Origin: Agrocybe praecox | Taxonomy: Eukaryota > Basidiomycota > Agaricomycetes > Agaricales > Agrocybaceae | Reading direction: 5' to 3' | NCBI GenBank assembly: GCA_964017145.1 | Contig: OZ024846.1 | Span: 1,302,001 to 1,366,000 of the forward strand | DNA: 64,000 nt | In this document: positions 46,835-58,086 of the stretch, piece after piece | How positions within the stretch are numbered: position 1 is the first letter of the stretch | How the letters are laid out: the number at the start of each line of letters is the position of its first letter | Notes under the pieces: generated by a model | What the model was told of the DNA's origin: nothing | Databases searched by the model: none | The model's input: only the letters and a program-made list of their open reading frames with translations | Made by a program: the position numbers and the translations under genes

Positions 46835-49800
46835 ATGGCGAATTCGAGGGCTTCGAATAAAGGTTCCGTTAATGGGACTACGAATTCGAAAGGAAGGACG
46901 ACCATGAACTCCAGACTGGCCGCTGCCACCGCGAACGTAACCTTCGCGAATGTACCTGCCATTGACCCCCCAAAGAAACCCCAAGGAGGGAGAAGACGTG
47001 TGACTATGGAGGATGAACCAGCGGATTCTCAAGTCGTAGGACCTACCTTCCCGACCGTAGCGGGTGCGCCGGTATTAGATCTTGCTGAACCGGCTGCGTA
47101 TAGCGCTGGAAGCGAGATTACTGGTCCGCCTAGCTCGACGGATGGATCCTCGATAGGCGGAGACGAAAGCTTTCGATCTGCTTCAGCCACTCCATCGTTA
47201 TCCTCGTTATTTGGTAACGGCAGCGCCAACGGTTCTGACCTCACCATCAGTGCTACCAAACCACAGTGGAAGGAAGAGTATCCGCGAATTTTCCAAGATT
47301 TACCAGTGGGACAAGATATACCGCTGTACCATGAGCCGATGCACGCTTCGTTGGCTAAATATCATGCGCCATACGACCCTCTAGTCGATCCTGACCCTCT
47401 TGAGGAATTGGGAGCCAAGGGAGGTTTACTACCTGATAGGCCAGCGGAGGAGGCCATCATGCTCCGAGACGTAGCTATGAGATGGAAATACCCTCATCTC
47501 GCTTGTCTATGGGAAAGTCTTCCTCAAGCGGTAGATTCCTTCGTAAAATCACGCATGAAAACCTCCGAATTAATTGCCTACGATCTTCCTAAGGATGAAA
47601 CCTATTATGCGCTACCTAAGGAAAGGTTACATGAGATAGGTCAGATTATACTAGCGCTGTCGCAGATCCTAGATGCGCTAGCGGAATATTTCTACCACGG
47701 CAAGCGAGCTTCATTCGCTGTAGATACCAACTATTCTCTATTGCGAATGCTGGGTTGGCACGCGAATCCTATGGAAATCGTTTTAACGTACCCCATCCTA
47801 CAACGAAGATGCGAGATAGCTGTCGTGCATGTAGTTAAATACTTCAACAAACTTCGCTCCATCTTCCTCGACCATAACGAAGCAGCTTCGGAGGCGTCTT
47901 ATAATTCTTCCAACCCGTCGGAGCGATCTAGAATCGCGAAATCCTCTCCAAGGTCGGTACTAGCTCGATTATCAGCTAGGGATGACTATCCCAGAGGATT
48001 CTCACGGGAAGGGCTGGCTGCCAGAACAGCGCTGCTCGAAGAATATGCTCGTAAAGGGAATGATCCTTTCCCCATGAGTCCGTACGTGTACCGTGCGCAC
48101 GTCGATTCGGTCACCAAGGAAATACCGAACGAAGCGCCTCGCGAATATCCTCCCGAAGATTCAATCAGTTCCTTCCTCACTCACCGAAGAACTCCTACCG
48201 TTAACAGCAATACTGTACCCATGCCGGAGTCCATCTCAACTATACCTCAAAGGCATGCGATTTCCTCCCTACCAGGAATCGGTAGGATCGACAATCCTAC
48301 GTCGACAGGGAATACTGGGGGGCCATTGATGACGCAGCGAGGTGTATTGCCGTTACCCCAAAACGTACGAACCACCATGGCAGAAAATTGGACTAGCTAT
48401 CAATTCAAGAACACCTCCGGAACGAACGGAAGCAGTGGTGATAGTTCCACTGGGGGGCCTAATTTACCTCATGGCTCAGGTGGAAATAGAGGCCCTCCAC
48501 CCGGGGGACCAGGAGGGCCAGGAGGAGGCGGGGGATCTGGAGGACCACCAGGACCGCCCAACGGTTACTGGGGCGGTTGGCCAGGCTATAATTTAGGTCG
48601 CGGAGGAAATGGAGGAGGCGGAGGAGGAGGCGGAGGAGGAGGAGGAGGCGGCGGTGGCGGACCCATACCGCCTCACGACCCACGGAACCCTGCTGTACCT
48701 CCCGTCGACGACGAATGGCAAATGAACCCTAAAATCAATATTTCCAATCTACCTGCCTGGAATGGAAAAAACGAAACCCTTATCGATTATCTCAGCGAAA
48801 TGAGCGGTTATGCTAGATTAGGACAGAAAATGAGAAGAGGAATTGGACAACTAGCTACCTTCAAGTGGACGGGACCTGCTAAATTATGGTGGGATACGTT
48901 ACCAGCTCCAGAACGAGCGTATTTGAGTCAGACTTGGGACTATCTTGTCACAGGTATTCGAGAACATTTCATGAACGAAAATTGGGTTAGGGATCGCACC
49001 AAGGAATTCGAAGAAATGAAGTTTAGACAACGAAATCATGAGGGCGAATCCCCTTTACAATTTATTCAACGACGAATTCGCTATCACCAATTCCTCTTTG
49101 CAGACGACTCCGACGGACCGTTAGCCGTGTCCCGTATCCTGCGTACACAACCCACTGAATGGGCCCATACTCTCAACGCGCACTCTTGCGAAACTTTGTT
49201 CCAATTACAAGCTGTAGCGGCGCGCATGCAACAATCCCTGGAGAGTCATTTTCTCCTGAATGAAAGACTACGAAATCCTCATCCACGGACCTTCCATTAC
49301 TCTAAGAAAAAGGCTATGAACTCGGAAAAGGTCAATCTCGAAGAAACTAGTGCTTCAGAAAGTGATGAAGATGAAGCTCCTACTGCAAAGGAGGTTCACG
49401 CTGCTAATTATAAACCTCGATCCAAGGGTCCTATCAAGCCTCGTTCGTCGAAATTCCCAGAAGGAAAAACCATAGATGGATATTCCTTCTCGAGAGATGA
49501 TTCGGTTGTGAGTGCCAAGCTCCCTAACGGGACGTGCTTCATCTGCACCAGTCCGAAACATTTCTTCCGAGATTGCCCCCATTACGGGAGGTTCGAAGCG
49601 TTACGAAGTGCCAACATGTTGCATGTGGACTGGGAACCTGAGCAAGAGGCCGAATGGAACCGCGAGTATTTAGCTATGATAGTAGAGAGCAATCAAACTA
49701 GTGTTTCGTCTTATAACGGGATCGATAATCCTGAGATCGTTAAGGAAGTTCACGCTGTGAATCTGGAAAGTTCGCCAATAAACTCTGCTGACCTGACCCC

Positions 49801-52800
49801 TACTGCCGTGCCACGAAGGATCAGAAGGAGTGCTATTAAGAGTCGGAAAACAGAGAAACACTTGATCAGTAACAAAGAGCCGGAAGTCGAGGAGAATGCC
49901 ACCCGAACGTACAAGGTACCAAAAGGACGAGCCTTGCCAGAAGGGTTGGGATCGCTCGGAGCACGCGCGTTGCACATAAAAGCCCATGTACTTTCGATAA
50001 ACCTACCCGCAATTCAAACTAGAATGGACTCTGGAGCGGACATTACCTTGATGTCTGAAGAGTATTACAAGTCTATCCCAGGCTTACCTCCTATCAAGGA
50101 AGGATTGAGGATGAAACTATACCATCTCACGGGTAACGCTAAAGTGCTTGGGTACATACGAACATCGCTATTTGCGCTCAGTGACGACGATACTGTCTTA
50201 CAATTTGACTTAGAAGCCTATGTCGTGCGAGACATGCGAGTACCATTGCTAGTAGGCGAGGACTTTCAGACCACTTACGAATTGGGACTACAACGATACG
50301 CCTCTGGACATAGCGAAGTACTCGTAGGGCACGATGCTAAGTATAGCATTAAAGCCTCGTCGGCCCAAAGTGTGGATTTAGGTTTCGAAATAAGGCAGGC
50401 ATTCGTCACACAGTCATTCGTTCGAGCGCGCGCTGCCGTTAGAGCTAAGACGAAGGCTCGTGGAGCTAATAAGGATTCTCCTGTGGTAGCTGACCAAGAT
50501 GTCTGCATAACTGCGGGCTCGGTGCACAATGTAAAAGTCAACGCGGCCTTTGGATCTGCTAAGGAATGGATTATCGAAAAAATTCTAATCGGTACCGATA
50601 CTACTGATGTGTTGGCAGCGCCCACTACTTGGGTCAATTCCAATTATCCCTATATTCCTATTGCAAATCCTAGTCCAAGGCCTATTTACATTCGTGCTGG
50701 AGACGTTGTAGGATATCTGCTCGATCCGCTAGTGCTAGACTCACCAAAGGAAGAGACCTATCCGACGTACGCTATGGCAGCCGAGTCTATACGAACAGTG
50801 ATAGCTGGGACTTTGAGAGATCAAGATCTAGGACAAGCTACTACAGCCAAGGACCCGAGTTCGGATAAATTGGATACCGATGAAAATTGGGGTCCAAAGA
50901 CGACTGCTATTGCTCCAGAGACCGTTCAAGGAGATATATCTGAGCTCGTTAATCTAGGACCGGATATTCCTTCGGAGTATGCTTCGAAACTCGCGGATGT
51001 ACTACGGAAAAATGAGAAGGCGTTCGGAGTGGGTGGACGATTAGGGCATGTGGAAGCTAAAGTGGAGATCCCGCTCAAGGACAATGTTCAACCAATCTCG
51101 GTCCCGATGTATGGTGCGTCTCCTGCTAAGCGGGAGGTAATCGATAAACAAGTTAATGCCTGGTTTGAAGCGGGGGTTATTGAGCCCTCGGTGAGCCCTT
51201 GGGGATTTCCCGTGGTGGTCGTGTATCGAAATGGCAAGCCTCGCCTAGTAGTCGACTACCGTAAACTCAACTCGCAGACCATACCTGATGAGTTTCCCAT
51301 ACCTAGACAAACCGAGATTATCCAGGCGTTGTCCGGATCTCAAGTGTTGTCTTCGTTTGACGCCCTTTCAGGATTCACACAGCTCGAGATGGCCGAAAAG
51401 GACAAGGAAAAAACAGCTTTCCGTTGCCATCTAGGACTGTGGCAATTTAAGAGAATGCCCTTCGGACTGCGTAATGGACCCTCCATTTTCCAGCGAATCA
51501 TGCAGGGTGTCCTCTCCCCGTTTCTATGGATCTTTGCTCTGGTTTACATCGACGATATAGTCGTTTTCTCTAAGAATTGGGATGATCATTTAGTCCACCT
51601 CGATCGAGTACTAGGTGCTATATCCTCCGCCGGCATTACCCTCTCGCCTTCCAAGTGTTTTATTGGGTACTCTTCCATCCTCCTCCTAGGTCAGAAGGTT
51701 TCTCGTCTAGGTTTATCTACGCACGAAGAAAAAGTCGCCGCTATTCAAGAATTGTCTCGTCCGGTTAACGTTCACGATCTCCAAAAGTTCTTAGGCATGG
51801 TGGTGTATTTCTCTCAGTATATTCCTTTTTACTCGTTTATAGCTGCTCCTTTATTCGCTCTTCTCAAGAAAGGTGTGCGATGGCGTTGGACGGCAGAGCA
51901 CGAAACAGCTTGGAACCAAGCTAAGGCAGCTCTGGCTTCCGCTCCAGTTCTAGGCCACCCAATTCAAGGTCAACCTTACCGTTTATACACCGACGCCTCG
52001 GACTATGCGTTGGGCGCTAGTCTACAACAGGTACAACCGATCCTCGTTGGTGACTTGAAGGGTACACCCGTGTATGAGCGACTTCGCAAAGCTTGGGAAG
52101 CCCGAGAGCACGTCCCCTCATTATTCTCAGTCTTGATCAAGGACGTTGTGGAACGTCCAACGGCAGACGACTGGGGACTAACTCTGGATGACACCATTGT
52201 TCATGTGGAGCGAGTTATCGCCTATTGGAGTCGATCGCTAAAACCTGCCGAACGCAATTATAGCGCCACGGAACGCGAAGCGTTGGGCGCTAAGGAAGCT
52301 CTCGTTAAATTTTAGCCCTTTATTGAGGGTGAAATCATCACCTTAATCACAGATCACGCTGCCCTACAATGGGCAAGGGTCTACGAGAATGCTAACCGGC
52401 GCCTGGCGGCGTGGGGGGCGGTCTTTGCAGCGTACCCCGGTCTTCGCATAGTCCATAGGCCCGGACGGGTACACTCGAACGTGGATCCTTTATCCCGTAT
52501 GCCCAGAATTCCGCCGCACAGTTCGCCAGCTAGAGATGAAACCGTGACTATCGTGCAGGACGTGGAAAAACGAGCTCTAGCTCAACTAGCGGAAGATCGA
52601 GGCACGAATAGCCCCGCGGTGAAAGCTGCCTTTTCTGTATATTGGTGGGAAGATGTGATAGAGAAAAGCGCTTTTCCAGTTATGACCAGGAAGCAGAGGG
52701 CAGCTGAGCTGAGTGAACTTGTAATGACGGAAACTAAGCCGCTCGAAGTCGACGAAGTAGCAAATAAGGGGAAAACCGAGGAAAACAGTGAATTACCTTT

Positions 52801-54421
52801 TGACAACGAGGATCACTGGACTTACCCCGTTGGAGTCAAGCCACAAATCGACAATTTAGAGGAGAACTGGAATAATAGAGCTCATTTGCTGGTAGCAATG
52901 AAACCATCCATAGTAAAACAATTCATTGAAGGTTACAAGGCGGATCCGTTCTTTGCTAAGCGATATGTGGACGAGAGGCCGAATCCGAATATTGTATTGA
53001 CTCCCTCACATTTTCGGAAAGGAACTGATGGGTTATTATATTTCCTGGACGCCGATTGGAACGCGAAACTGTGTGTCCCTCGCTCCCAAGTTAACTACGT
53101 TCTTAAATGGATACACGACTCTCCGTACGAAAGCGCGCACGCAGGATACAAACGATTTTCGGCCAGATTGCTAGAGGTTTTCTACTGGAATACTATGATG
53201 AAAGACGCCTCGGAATTTTGTTCTACGTGCGATGTATGTCAGAAGATTAAAACTGATCACAAGAAGAAATCGGGAGCCTTACGACCAGCTCACATACCTG
53301 CACGACCGTTTGCTACAGTGTCTCTAGATCTTATAACGGGCTTACCTGCTTCTGGTAAAGAAAAATATACAGCGGTGCTGGTAATAGTTGACAAACTTAC
53401 CAAATTTGCCATCATAATCCCTACTCACGACAACCTCAATCGCGAAGGTTTTGCAAAACTGTTCGTCGAAAGGGTGGCAAATATTTTTGGGTTGCCAGAG
53501 CGGATAATTGCAGATCGAGATAAGCGCTGGGCCACCGACTTTTGGAAATCGGTAGTGGCTAATTACGGCGGCATAATGGCTTTATCGTCTTCTCATCACC
53601 CGCAAACGGATGGACAAACAGAGGTGTTGAATGCTACTATAGAGCAAATGCTAAGAGCCTACGTAGCGGGTAAACGAAACAGCTGGTCCGAATGGTTGAG
53701 CGTGCTAACGTTCTCATACAATTCTTCGGTACACTCGTCGACCACCTATACGCCTAATTTCCTCCTAATGGGCTATAATCCGCGACTCTCAACGAGCGCC
53801 TTGATTAAAGAAATGGATCCTACTTCGAGACCTTTCCTGCCAAGCCAGAAGGCGGAAGGATTCATACTTGCGATTGAGGAAGCACGGATCCTAGCTAGAA
53901 ACTCTCTAGCCCTCGCCCAAGACAAGCAAGCTCGAGCCTATAATAAAGGAAGACGACCGGTGGATGAGATCAAAGTCGGGGATTTAGTGCTTATAAACCC
54001 GCATACTCTCAAACTAGTAGAAACTGAAGGCACGGGGAAGAAGTTAGTTCAAAGAACTATCGGTCCCTTTGAAGTCTTAGAAAAGATCAACCCCGTCGTT
54101 TATCGTCTCCGACTGCCGGATACCTACCCTATGCATCCCGTTTTCAATATAAGCCATCTCAAAAAATACCATACCTCGCCTAAGGAATTCGGAGAAAGAG
54201 AGACCTTACCCTCTACGCGCGAATTCCTAGCCACGCCCGAATACGAAGTCGAAGCCATACTAGGGCATAAGTTGACGAACAGAAAAGATGGTAACCGACG
54301 GATGTATCGAGTGCGTTGGGCGGGATATGGCCCCGCAGACGATTCCTGGATCTCCGAATACGACATACGCAACGCACCTGAACTCAAACGAGAATACCTT
54401 AAATTACACCGCCTCGCTTGA
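46835..54421 (+). CDS. Gag-Pol polyprotein with in-frame amber codon
   Basis: One frame of 2529 codons broken only by TAG at 52313-52315 (codon 1827). A long N-terminal extension with a Gly run (about 48480-48660) precedes the gag core (WNGKNETL, GPAKLWWDTLP, about residue 640 on). Next come a CCHC knuckle CFICTSPKHFFRDC (about 901), protease DSGAD (about 1065), RT with RLVVDYRKLN, MPFGLRNGPSIFQ and YIDDIVVFS (about 1571), and RNase H (YTDASDYALGASL). The integrase has an HHCC finger and a D,D,E core (SLDLITGLP, IADRDKRW, GQTEVLN), and a chromodomain (YRVRWAGYGPADDSWIS) closes it. The amber codon falls inside RNase H, between LVKF and PFIEG, where I would expect an amino acid. Either a single nonsense change disables RNase H and integrase in this copy, or the stop is read through. 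Confidence 0.93.
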
Positions 54422-54832
54422 ATTTTTAGATTCGCACAGCGAATATCTTTCTCATTCAATCACACCGTGCTCACCGACTTTCATTAACTTCTAAAATTCA
54501 TTCCTAACTATAATCAATATAAATAGAGTTGCCAACATATTAAGTAATAATATAGCTATAGATTAGATAATCGAATATCGCTTATGTCATGTGCCACGCG
54601 CGCCTCGGACAAAGTCGGCAATTATTGTTAGCTCCCAACCACCACCATCCACCTTCGCAAACAACGTCGGATAGCGCCTACCAGCTGCGTCTGCGTTGAT
54701 TGCCCGAGGAAGCTGAGAAGCGCTACACTGCGATTACGCGTTAGTGTTATCAGTTCAAAAATCCTTCGGCTAGTCGAAAATCGATAGCTTTCGGATTCTC
54801 GAAGTTGAAGAAACTGTGGTTAGGAGACGAGG
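54422..54832 (+). other. Spacer between pol and third frame
   Basis: 411 non-coding bases, AT-rich at first, inside the gypsy element. How the third frame is expressed (own promoter, splicing, or reinitiation) is not visible. Confidence 0.5.
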
Positions 54833-57724
54833 ATGCGCCTCTACTCGACTGATCGGCTTGCTAGCTATGCGGGTTATGCTCTGAAGCCCGCCATACAAGA
54901 TGCGATGTTGTTTCTGCTCCCTGCTTTCGTCATGATGTCCTCCCGACTCGTTACTGCCTTTCTAAGTTCTTGGGAATTATGGTCCCCGAATTCGAGCAAA
55001 ATGGAATTCTATCCTGGAGTAAAGGATGGCGAAGCTGAATTGGGCCTCAAGTTGCCTCTAGGATCTCGACGTTACGATGGGCATCTTGGCCGATTCGATC
55101 CCACTGTATCCCCTCAGCACTACGAAGATGGACGACCATGGCTCGGATTTGTACTCGCCGAATCTGACGATAGTCGTCCCGAATACGCGTCCTTCCTGCG
55201 TGAATGGAGACCAGTGAGAGGAGGAAATGAAGGCCGACTGGACGAAGGACACCTAAGGCGACTGGAGGAGAGAGCAGTACACTTGTGCAACCGGATGGAT
55301 AGCTGGGAAGAAATGGCCGCCTCCCACCCTGATTATTGGCGCAACAGACCTGCGGGACCGAAATCGAGACATGTGCGAGAGCTACGAGGCCTGCTCTCAT
55401 ACGAGGATGCCATTGACCGTTACGCCTACATCCAAAGGGGAATGAAACTCATGGCTGCGTGGTGCAGATTCGCGAACGCTGTGGTGGGTGACGAGCAAGG
55501 TTCTACTACTCCACTTCTTGAAGTTCCCGCTGCCGACGAGCTTCTTATGGGAGTTTGGCTGAACGGGGTGGAAGAAAAGATAGGGCTCTGGTTAATGAAA
55601 CACCGAGTACCTTGCTATATCATCCATGAAGTAGGATCGGTCGAGTCAAATGTTCACGCAATGGGACATAAGTCTAAATACCCTAACTTCGTAAACGACA
55701 CCCGTACGGCTAGGATAGTGGGAAACTGTGGCGAGATAGATCAAATAGCTTTCTCCGCTGGTCACGACCTGTCGACTCTACAAACAGATCTAGGAATGAT
55801 CGATTCAAGCAAAGTAGAAAGATATATGCATTCAGATCGTCTCCGATCCTCTCCCGTAGCCCAAGGTTGGGTCGAAGGAAAATACAAAGACCCCAGAGCG
55901 CCTATCAGACTCGAATCCCTGGCTCTGCACCCTCCCCCAGTAGTGATGGTGCAACGTGGTTTAGCTTGGAGCTCCTGGACAGAAGAGGCTGATTCAAATG
56001 GAAACTCCTACTTTCTGCGCAGAGGGAAGGGATACAGGGATGACTCTAACTATATCACCTACTACGATCGCATCAATGCTCGCAGGTTATATGTCGAAGG
56101 AGCTATTCCTGTCCCCACAGGTTACATGGCGAACACCTCGATTTTTGGGTTGCCAGCTCCTCGAGTAGGCTACTTTGAGCGAGTCAGCGGTAAGGATTTG
56201 ATCCCTAGAGAACCTTCGACCTGGGTATACTCTAGTGAAAGGCCATCACCTGGAGATGAGGGTCGAATGTATGAACCGCAAGAGTCGTCGGTTATGAACT
56301 CGAAGGAAATGGATCTGCCGGAAGTGATATACAGTGACGAGGAGGAACCCATGGATGTACGCGGTCGTAGTTTCTCCCCGAGGCCCCAGAGGGAAAATTG
56401 GAGAACAGAAAATCGTGCTGGAAGAAGGGATAACGAGGACGCAGCTAGCGTCAACAGCTACGTGGGAAGTATGACCAGTCAACCGAGTGAAGGGCCGCGA
56501 TCATCTCCTCGTCGGATAAACCTCGACCCCAATCATAGAGAAGGGTATCGTTCTCGAGAAAGCCGTGATCTAAAAAGGGGCAAATGGGACGTCCTCCGGC
56601 GAACTCAAGCGGGGCCGAGTAATGGGCCGTTGCGACGGAACCCTCAAGGAACCACCCAACGTTGCCCTGAGAACCCCGACGCTAGACGATATAGGGATTC
56701 CCGTTCTCGCTCTCCTGTGAGACGTTCTATATCGAATAGCAGGGAACGTCGATCACGCTCTCCCCTTAGCCTGTACTCTCCCGCTCGTTCACCCTCTCGC
56801 TCGCCTATCCGCTCTTCATCTCGTTCCCGTCTTCGTTATTCTCCTCGTCCCATCTTCGAATCTCAGGCTCGTACACGCTCACGGTCCCGCTCTCGTCCTC
56901 TTCCTCTTAAACGCCCTCGTTCGCCCGAAAGTCCTCGCGCTCGATCTGACATCTCATTCCTTTCCGTCACTCCGAATGTTCCAGCGCCATCGCAGATGTC
57001 CATACCTCGTACTCTAATCGAAAGATTAGGCACCCAATTGTCACTCGAGCGAGAAGTGTTGACCGATACGGTTGAAGACGCACAAAGTCTCGTTCGTTAC
57101 GACCCCGCTTTAGCTGCCTCTAAAACAGGTGCCCAAGTAATATTGACAGGAGGCACCTCGCGTCTTCAAGAGATTTTTCCGACGCCTTCCGCTTCAACAG
57201 TACCTACCCTCTCGACGATCAACCGTTCTAGCACGACCCGGTTCCTGATCATTTGGAACCTACCCGTGTACAATACTTGGAAACAGGTCGTCGATTGGGT
57301 ACAAGAGGTCCTTGCTCTTATGCCGGGCGTACGAGTAAGACGCCTCTTACGAACCAATGAAGCGGGGCAACAGGTCTTTTGGCTAGTATTCAATCGCGTT
57401 CGCCAAGCAGCAACCTTCAGAGGTTTAATAGAAAATCGGCATCTCGAAAATGGACCTACCTTACGATGTGATTTCGTTTCTTCTGATGACTACAGTGCAG
57501 CGTCTGGCGGGACGATTAACTCTTGGGACCCGGATAATGGGTACACGAACGGATTGACGGACTCTTCGGCCCTGACGACACGGGAATTCACTCGGGCTAC
57601 ACCTCGTTCTTTGGCTCAGCGGTTAGGAATAGAGTTAGACGAAGAACCTCCTCGACGCGCGAAGCGTGGACGACGTGGTCCGAAGCAAGATTCTGCGGAC
57701 GGGGGGGGCTCTGTGACGATGTAG
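54833..57724 (+). CDS. Gypsy third ORF, RS-rich, function unknown
   Basis: 963 codons downstream of pol, where some elements carry env or accessory genes. The N-terminal 45 residues include one hydrophobic stretch (AMLFLLPAFVMMSS), possibly untranslated if the Met of MEFYPGVKDGE is the start. Residues about 50-480 are globular-looking, Trp/Tyr-rich and unknown (WELWSPNSSK, DSWEEMAASHPDYWR, YIIHEVGSVESNVHAMGH). About 620-710 is an RS block (RDSRSRSPVRRS, SPSRSPIRSSSRSRLRYSPR). About 800-875 resembles an RRM fold (RFLIIWNLP, then GVRVRRLLRTNEAGQQVFWL). The end is basic (RRAKRGRRGPK). No glycoprotein features are evident. Its stop codon lies inside the 3' LTR. RNA binding is an inference from the RS and RRM-like parts. 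Confidence 0.8.
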   Translation: MRLYSTDRLASYAGYALKPAIQDAMLFLLPAFVMMSSRLVTAFLSSWELWSPNSSKMEFYPGVKDGEAELGLKLPLGSRRYDGHLGRFDPTVSPQHYEDGRPWLGFVLAESDDSRPEYASFLREWRPVRGGNEGRLDEGHLRRLEERAVHLCNRMDSWEEMAASHPDYWRNRPAGPKSRHVRELRGLLSYEDAIDRYAYIQRGMKLMAAWCRFANAVVGDEQGSTTPLLEVPAADELLMGVWLNGVEEKIGLWLMKHRVPCYIIHEVGSVESNVHAMGHKSKYPNFVNDTRTARIVGNCGEIDQIAFSAGHDLSTLQTDLGMIDSSKVERYMHSDRLRSSPVAQGWVEGKYKDPRAPIRLESLALHPPPVVMVQRGLAWSSWTEEADSNGNSYFLRRGKGYRDDSNYITYYDRINARRLYVEGAIPVPTGYMANTSIFGLPAPRVGYFERVSGKDLIPREPSTWVYSSERPSPGDEGRMYEPQESSVMNSKEMDLPEVIYSDEEEPMDVRGRSFSPRPQRENWRTENRAGRRDNEDAASVNSYVGSMTSQPSEGPRSSPRRINLDPNHREGYRSRESRDLKRGKWDVLRRTQAGPSNGPLRRNPQGTTQRCPENPDARRYRDSRSRSPVRRSISNSRERRSRSPLSLYSPARSPSRSPIRSSSRSRLRYSPRPIFESQARTRSRSRSRPLPLKRPRSPESPRARSDISFLSVTPNVPAPSQMSIPRTLIERLGTQLSLEREVLTDTVEDAQSLVRYDPALAASKTGAQVILTGGTSRLQEIFPTPSASTVPTLSTINRSSTTRFLIIWNLPVYNTWKQVVDWVQEVLALMPGVRVRRLLRTNEAGQQVFWLVFNRVRQAATFRGLIENRHLENGPTLRCDFVSSDDYSAASGGTINSWDPDNGYTNGLTDSSALTTREFTRATPRSLAQRLGIELDEEPPRRAKRGRRGPKQDSADGGGSVTM
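57697..57708 (+). other. Polypurine tract
   Basis: A purine-rich run ending in eight G residues lies four bases before the 3' LTR, the expected place for plus-strand priming. It also codes for the end of the third frame. Confidence 0.65.
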
Positions 57725-58086
57725 TATATCTTTGGGACATCCGCCGTATCTTGCTCGTCCCATTTTTACAGTCAATTAACTTTATTTGCTTTTATCTTAT
57801 TTATCTTGTCACGCGCATCCTATAATCGTAATAGTCACGTTATGTAATCTAGAATAGCTTCTGATGCTATTACTAATATAGGATATCCTTTTTTGCTGCA
57901 TTACTGTCACCATCTAAGGAAGGCTCGAGAGCCAGTCTCTACCCTCGCCGGCTGAGCACCCAGTCATCTGCTCCCCAACGATGGGAGACATCGCCTCTCG
58001 CCTAGAGTTACAAGGCAACACGCACACCCTTACCCCAACACCGGCAACTTCGACTCTACGAAGTCCCGCGACCGCGCAGCGTCACA
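57712..58086 (+). repeat. 3' LTR
   Basis: 375 bp, TGTGACG...CGTCACA, with no difference from the 5' LTR by eye. It contains the stop codon (57722-57724) of the third frame. Confidence 0.97.

Larger units (their letters stand above)
45654..58086 (+). mobile_element. Ty3/Gypsy chromovirus LTR retrotransposon
   Basis: A 12,433-bp complete element: 5' LTR, primer-binding site, leader with tandem duplication, gag-pol, a third long frame, polypurine tract and 3' LTR. It is flanked by the 5-bp duplication ATAGC (45649-45653 and 58087-58091). Domain order protease, RT, RNase H, integrase, chromodomain places it with Ty3/Gypsy chromoviruses. The LTRs are identical by eye, so the insertion is very young. 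Confidence 0.97.

Noticed and set aside
52260..52480. Programmed frameshift between RT and integrase
   Set aside because: The frame before and after the stop at 52313 is the same, so this is a nonsense codon and not a shift.
54833..57724. Third gypsy ORF as an env gene
   Set aside because: There is no clear signal peptide, no Cys-rich ectodomain and no C-terminal membrane anchor; the C-terminus is basic and RS-rich.
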